Source of the DNA: Sarcophilus harrisii | Lineage: Eukaryota; Chordata; Mammalia; Dasyuromorphia; Dasyuridae | Assembly (NCBI RefSeq): GCF_902635505.1 | Contig: NC_045429.1 | Coordinates: 464,583,359 to 464,647,358 of the forward strand | DNA: 64,000 nt | Direction of reading: 5' to 3' | Shown: piece after piece, positions 60,267 to 64,000 of the stretch | Layout of the letters: the number at the start of each line of letters is the position of its first letter | How positions within the stretch are numbered: position 1 is the first letter of the stretch | The notes under the pieces: generated by a model | The model's database searches: none | What the model was told of the DNA's origin: nothing | What the model saw: only the letters and a program-made list of their open reading frames with translations | Translations under genes and position numbers: made by a program

Positions 60267-61700
60267 CTCCCCTGCACACGGACGGACGGCCGGTCAGCAG
60301 GGCCGCGCTGCCCGCATCCCTTCTCCCTGCCCCCACGCCTGGCTCCGCCAGGGGCCGCTCCTCACTCCCTGAGGGTGGGGGAAGCCCTGACCTAGAGGTG
60401 CCCCGCGGGAGAGTCCGCCTCGGGGGAGCAGACGGAGGGCCTGCAGGGCGGGGGGCGCCCCTCAGCCTCCTCCGCTTGGGGCACTTGCTGTCAGAATCGG
60501 GCGCCAGCTACAGCAGGGCACAAACGCTAAGGCAGGAAAGCCGAGGGGAGAGTCACAAGGGGAGAGGAAGTACAGGAGCGGGGGCGGGACTAGACAGAGG
60601 TTCTCCTCCTCCCCCTTCCGCCCCTCGGGCCCGACTGTAACCCGGGCTGTGCCGAGCGGGGGAGGCGCGGCCCCGCGACAGCTTCCGGACGGCCCAGAGG
60701 GGCGGGGCCCCGGACGAGGATCCTCCCCATTTCTGATTCCGGCCCCACCTCCTCCCGCCTCGCGGGAGGTCTTCCGGGCCCGGGGGCGGGGCGCACGCCG
60801 CACGCGCGTGATGCGGCCCCAGGCTCGGGAGTGCGTCTTTAGCCGGTGATTCGGAGGCGCCCCCTTTTCCTAGCATTTCCATCGGTTTAGTGTAGACCCC
60901 GCAATGCCCTCGTCCGCTGTCGCGTCCCCACCCCGGCCTGTCCCGATCTGTTCCCGGTCACTTTAGGGTTCTGGCGCCGGGTTGTAGCCGCAGCCTCGTT
61001 CTCGGGTTGGTCTGGATACTTTGGAACCGCCCCCCGGTCAGTTTAAATGCGGCCGGCGGGCGTTTGGTGCCAGTCGGGCCAGCCCGTCCCCAGCAGGGGG
61101 CGCCCCGGCCCCGACCCCCCACGAGAAGGGCTGCTCCGGGTTTTTTTCCCTCCCTTCTCGGGCCCCGGCAGCCGGGGGCGAGCCCGGGGGCGCCCAGGTT
61201 TCGAAGGGTTCCAGGGGCATCACGAGGTGATGTCTCGAACTGGCGGGGAAATGGACTCCAGGGAGACACAGTCGCCCAGCGCGTCAGCCCTGAAGGGGCA
61301 GGACCACAGTCAAGAGGCCCGGAAGTGGCGCGGGACGCCGCCGCGCCTGGGCTGTTGCTGAGGTTTGTCCCCGGCCTCGGTGACGGCCGTCGCCCGTTCA
61401 GTGACGAAGGGTTGGGTGCGAGCCGAGACGCGAACTGGCCGACTTTGCCACCCCAGAAGTATCGGTGGGGAGGGCGGCGGGGGCGGCCCCAGCAAGGAGG
61501 AAAGGCACTGAAAGGCAGGGCGGGCAGCCTGGAGGTGGGGGAGGGTGTCCCCGTGAGGAGAGCGTCGCTGCGCCGCGGGGGCAGGCAGGGAATTGTGGCG
61601 TTCCGGGGCTGGAGAGGGAGGGCGCCTCGGGAAGGGGAATTCCAGCGCGAGGAGTTTGCGTTTTATCCCGGTGAAAACGGACAGTCCTGAAGGTCGGCGC
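60267..61700. promoter_or_regulatory. CpG island at the 5' end of the TRMT2B-like gene
   Basis: Dense CpG sequence upstream of the first coding exon on the minus strand. 'gtgtgcag' immediately 5' of the start codon looks like an acceptor, so a non-coding first exon may lie farther up. Open frames on both strands (up to 227 residues at 61007-61690) have no recognisable domain. The island extends well past the gene and might serve a divergent transcript, for which I see no coding evidence. Confidence 0.6.
61090..61104 (+). promoter_or_regulatory. Consensus CTCF-binding motif
   Basis: CCAGCAGGGGGCGCC matches the CTCF core at every constrained position. It lies in the CpG island between the TRMT2B-like gene and the zinc-finger pseudogene, a plausible boundary site. 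Occupancy is inferred. Confidence 0.65.
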
Positions 61701-62354
61701 TACTAAAGCCTATTCTCTCCCCCTCGATATGTCATTGTTTCCAAGAGAGTTTTCGACATTCAGCTGGCAAGATTTTGATTTCCATGATTTCCAATTTTTA
61801 TCGCTTTTTTTTTGCCATCTCACCAATCTCATGAGTGTGAGACGCGCCACAGTTGTTTGAATTCACATTTCTGTAATCAGTAGTGGCTTAGAGCATGTTT
61901 CACATTAGTAGAGAAAGCTTTGATTTCTCCCTCTGAGAACTACCCGCTTATATCCTTTGACCATTTATTAATTGGGGAATGACATAGTCTATCAAATGTG
62001 ACTCAGTTGTCTGAGAAATGAGGCCTTTATCAAAAACACTGGCCATAAAAACCATTTCCCAGATTTTGCTTCCTTTCTGATTGCATTGGCTTTGCTTGTG
62101 CGAACTCTTTTTAATTTAATGTAATGAAAATTAGCCATTTTACATTTCATAGTGTTCTCATGATGTTTGGTCATGCCATTTTCCAGTTTTTGTCAAATGG
62201 TGAGTTCTTCTCCGAGAAACTGGAGTCCTTGTGTTTTATCAAATAATAAACTACTATAGCATTTATATCTTGCGCTATTAGAGTTTATTTAGCAAAGGTG
62301 GCCATGAGGGCAGACTGCACTTTGGCAGCTGTATACAGAACTGACTGATTAATC
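61701..62354 (-). mobile_element. Antisense LINE fragment
   Basis: Plus-strand T-rich text ('agaaagctttgatttctcc', 'tttattaattggggaatgac', 'cttgtgcgaactctttttaa') reads as the reverse complement of LINE 3' coding/UTR sequence to about 62220. The remainder is unassigned. Confidence 0.5.
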
Positions 62355-62470
62355 AACAAGCTTTTAAAAGTACCGTCTATGTGCCAGGTACTGTGCTAAG
62401 TGCTGAATGTGAAAAGAGGCAAAAGACACTACCAGCTTTCAAGGACTCCCAGATTAATAGGGGTGGGAAT
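62355..62470 (+). mobile_element. MIR/CORE-type repeat fragment
   Basis: 'gtctatgtgccaggtactgtgctaagtgctga' and 'ctttcaaggactcccag' match an ancient SINE-type repeat common in marsupials and monotremes. Confidence 0.55.
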
Positions 62471-62568
62471 AACCATGTACAAGCAAAGTATATACAAAAT
62501 TAATTGGAGTTCATCAACGTAGGGAAGGCTTACATTCCCCTCCTCCCCCCATCATCCATTGAATAGTC

Positions 62569-62758
62569 CAGGGGTCCTCAAACTACTGCCCTTGGCCAGA
62601 TGCAGCACCTGAGGATGATTATTCCCCTCCCCCAGGGTTATGAAGTTTCTTCATTTAAAGGTCCACAAAACAAAGTTTTGTTTTTACTGTAGTCCAGCCC
62701 TCCAACAGTCTGAGGGACAGTAAACTGGCCCCCTATTTAAAAAGTTTGAGGACCCCTG
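62569..62758. mobile_element. hAT-type non-autonomous DNA transposon
   Basis: 190 bp with perfect 16-bp terminal inverted repeats: CAGGGGTCCTCAAACT at the left and AGTTTGAGGACCCCTG at the right. The ends and size resemble OposCharlie-type hAT elements known from opossum. I could not see a clear 8-bp target duplication. No transposase; it is a MITE-like copy. Confidence 0.85.
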
Positions 62759-62829
62759 TTTAATTGCTTTATTTCTTATTTCTACTGCACAGCTTTCTTT
62801 ATACAAGTCCCAAGAGTCCTAGGTAGGTC

Positions 62830-63736
62830 AATTTATAAGGAAGAGGTTAAGTGTCCTTTCAGGTAGAAGGCCTTCCCACATTGCAGTCATAAGGCTTCTC
62901 TCTAGTATGAATTCTCTGATGGCTGGTTGAAAGTCTTCTCACATTCATTACATTCATGATGCTTTTCTCCATTTGGGATTTTCTGGTGCAGGAAGGACTT
63001 CAAAAATAAATAAGATTTCTTCTCAATGTGAATTTTTTGATTGGAAGGAAGGGATGAATTGTGGTAGGAAGCTTTCTCATCTATACTATATTTAGAAGGT
63101 GTCTGTGCTTTGTGAATTTGCTGTGAATTTCATTTAATTTTCTGGTTTTGGAGCAAGCCTTCCCAGACTGAGTATTCTCTCCAATGACCTGTTTTTTGAT
63201 GGGAACTGATGGTTGGGCTTAGATGGCTTTCTCAAATTCATTAGGCAATCCAGGTTTCTTTCCAGAATAGATTCTATGATATGCAATAAAATCTGATTTA
63301 GATGTAGAAACTATTTCCCCAGAGCAAATTTTATGACCTTTCCTTGGTTCTGAAGATTAAGTGAAGTTCTCCTGCCTCTCTTTCTGTGTGTGTTGTATTT
63401 GGGAAGATCCTTTCCTAGAAATACTATTATCTCTTACAAAAATATTTGCTTCCAAACTGATGCTTTGGACACATTTATCACCTGCACAACTCATTGTTTT
63501 ACTGGGAGTTTCCTTTTGGATGATCTTGAGATGATTTTGAGATGATTTTGGATGATTTGATGATTTTGAGGTGATTTTGAGATTGATTTTGCATGATTGC
63601 TGAGGATTTTTATCCTCCATGCTCTGCTGCCTTTCTAATCTGACATCCCAATCTCAGATTCCTCTCAGACTGGAAACTCAGAGACCATCCTTTGTGAGTC
63701 CACAGAATATCCAGTTTTCAGGCCTTTTCTCCCAAA
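62830..63736 (-). pseudogene. C2H2 zinc-finger pseudogene E, related to gene B
   Basis: On the minus strand, an acceptor with a poly-T tract leads into TTTGGGAGAAAAGGCC at 63736, matching the start of gene B's finger exon (ATTGGGAGACTAGGC). The linker region and a degenerate first finger (text like SDFIAYHR) also align with gene B. Only two or three finger remnants follow before the array ends near 62830, against 13 usable fingers in gene B. Frameshifts and in-frame stops occur (for example just after 63357). A tandem GATGATTTTGA-type expansion (63517-63597) has altered the linker. Broken duplicate of gene B's finger exon. Confidence 0.8.
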
Positions 63737-63812
63737 CTGGAAAAAAAAAGAAAGAAAATGGAAATGTCCCCAGTAAGCCAGTTGGACATACCTTGTTGGT
63801 ACAGTCCCTTTC

Positions 63813-64000
63813 TGTGGGATGTAGAAGACCCTTACTCAAAATGACTACTTAGAGATCACTCAGTAGAAAGCAGAAAGGTTGTTTATTAAAATCTCCGGAG
63901 GATGAGCTGTACTATCACGAGATAAGAAAGAGAAAACTCATGATAGGAGGACTAAAGAAGTAGTAAAGATACACAGTTTTTATACAAGAGAATACATCAC
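63813..64000 (-). repeat. LTR running off the right edge
   Basis: On the minus strand there is a TATAAAAA box (near 63980), AATAAA (near 63885) and a terminal ...CCCACA end at 63813, in LTR order. The rest lies outside the window. Fossil; family not determined, and different from the 15.1-kb LTR. Confidence 0.55.

Noticed and set aside
61007-61690. 227-codon plus-strand open frame in the CpG island
   Set aside because: Pro/Arg/Gly-rich composition, overlapping frames open on both strands and no recognisable domain; a GC artefact.

Overview
The window is a piece of marsupial (metatherian) nuclear genome. Marsupial-type tRNA-derived SINEs and L1 3' ends lie throughout. The coding genes are intron-split, with canonical GT/AG boundaries, KRAB boxes and long C2H2 zinc-finger exons, set in AT-rich, repeat-dense sequence broken by GC-rich, CpG-rich promoter islands at about 1-3.6 kb, 29.4-30.0 kb, 54.0-55.2 kb and 60.1-61.7 kb. 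I have no database access. The species is not resolved, and repeat family names come from memory of the sequence patterns.

Layout. (1) 0.4-3.6 kb: start of a KRAB zinc-finger gene on the minus strand (gene A); its KRAB-A exon and first coding exon are here, and the finger exon lies beyond the left edge. (2) 3.6-15 kb: gene-poor sequence filled with LINE, SINE, MIR-like and LTR-like fragments and simple repeats. (3) 15.1-19.1 kb: a broken class II (betaretrovirus-like) endogenous retrovirus fossil on the minus strand, interrupted by a palindromic LTR insertion. It is cut off at its 5' side by a short block of telomeric TTAGGG repeats, which abuts one copy of a 0.67 kb segmental duplication. 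(4) 21.9-28.6 kb: zinc-finger gene B (minus). It has a first coding exon, a clean KRAB-B exon and an open finger exon, but no visible KRAB-A exon. (5) 33.1-34.0 kb: a plus-strand zinc-finger pseudogene. (6) 34.5-47.6 kb: LINE-rich sequence with solo LTRs. (7) 48.0-54.2 kb: zinc-finger gene C (minus), with 21 good fingers and a non-KRAB N-terminus built from two small exons. (8) 55.3-60.3 kb: a complete 12-exon minus-strand gene predicted to encode 478 residues and recognisable as the TRMT2B / RumA-family tRNA (uracil-5)-methyltransferase. (9) 60.1-64 kb: its CpG island with a consensus CTCF motif, LINE remains, a hAT-type DNA transposon remnant, a zinc-finger pseudogene related to gene B, and an LTR running off the right edge.

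The genes do not form a pathway. A, B and C are putative DNA-binding repressor-type proteins in a local zinc-finger cluster of the kind that evolves against retroelements. The TRMT2B-like gene is a separate housekeeping-type gene at the edge of the cluster. The most notable result is that this gene keeps its full reading frame and all splice sites, yet has lost essentially every catalytic signature of its family: the SAM-loop cysteine, the NPAR/DPPR motif, the nucleophilic cysteine and the general-base glutamate. It looks like a pseudoenzyme rather than a pseudogene.
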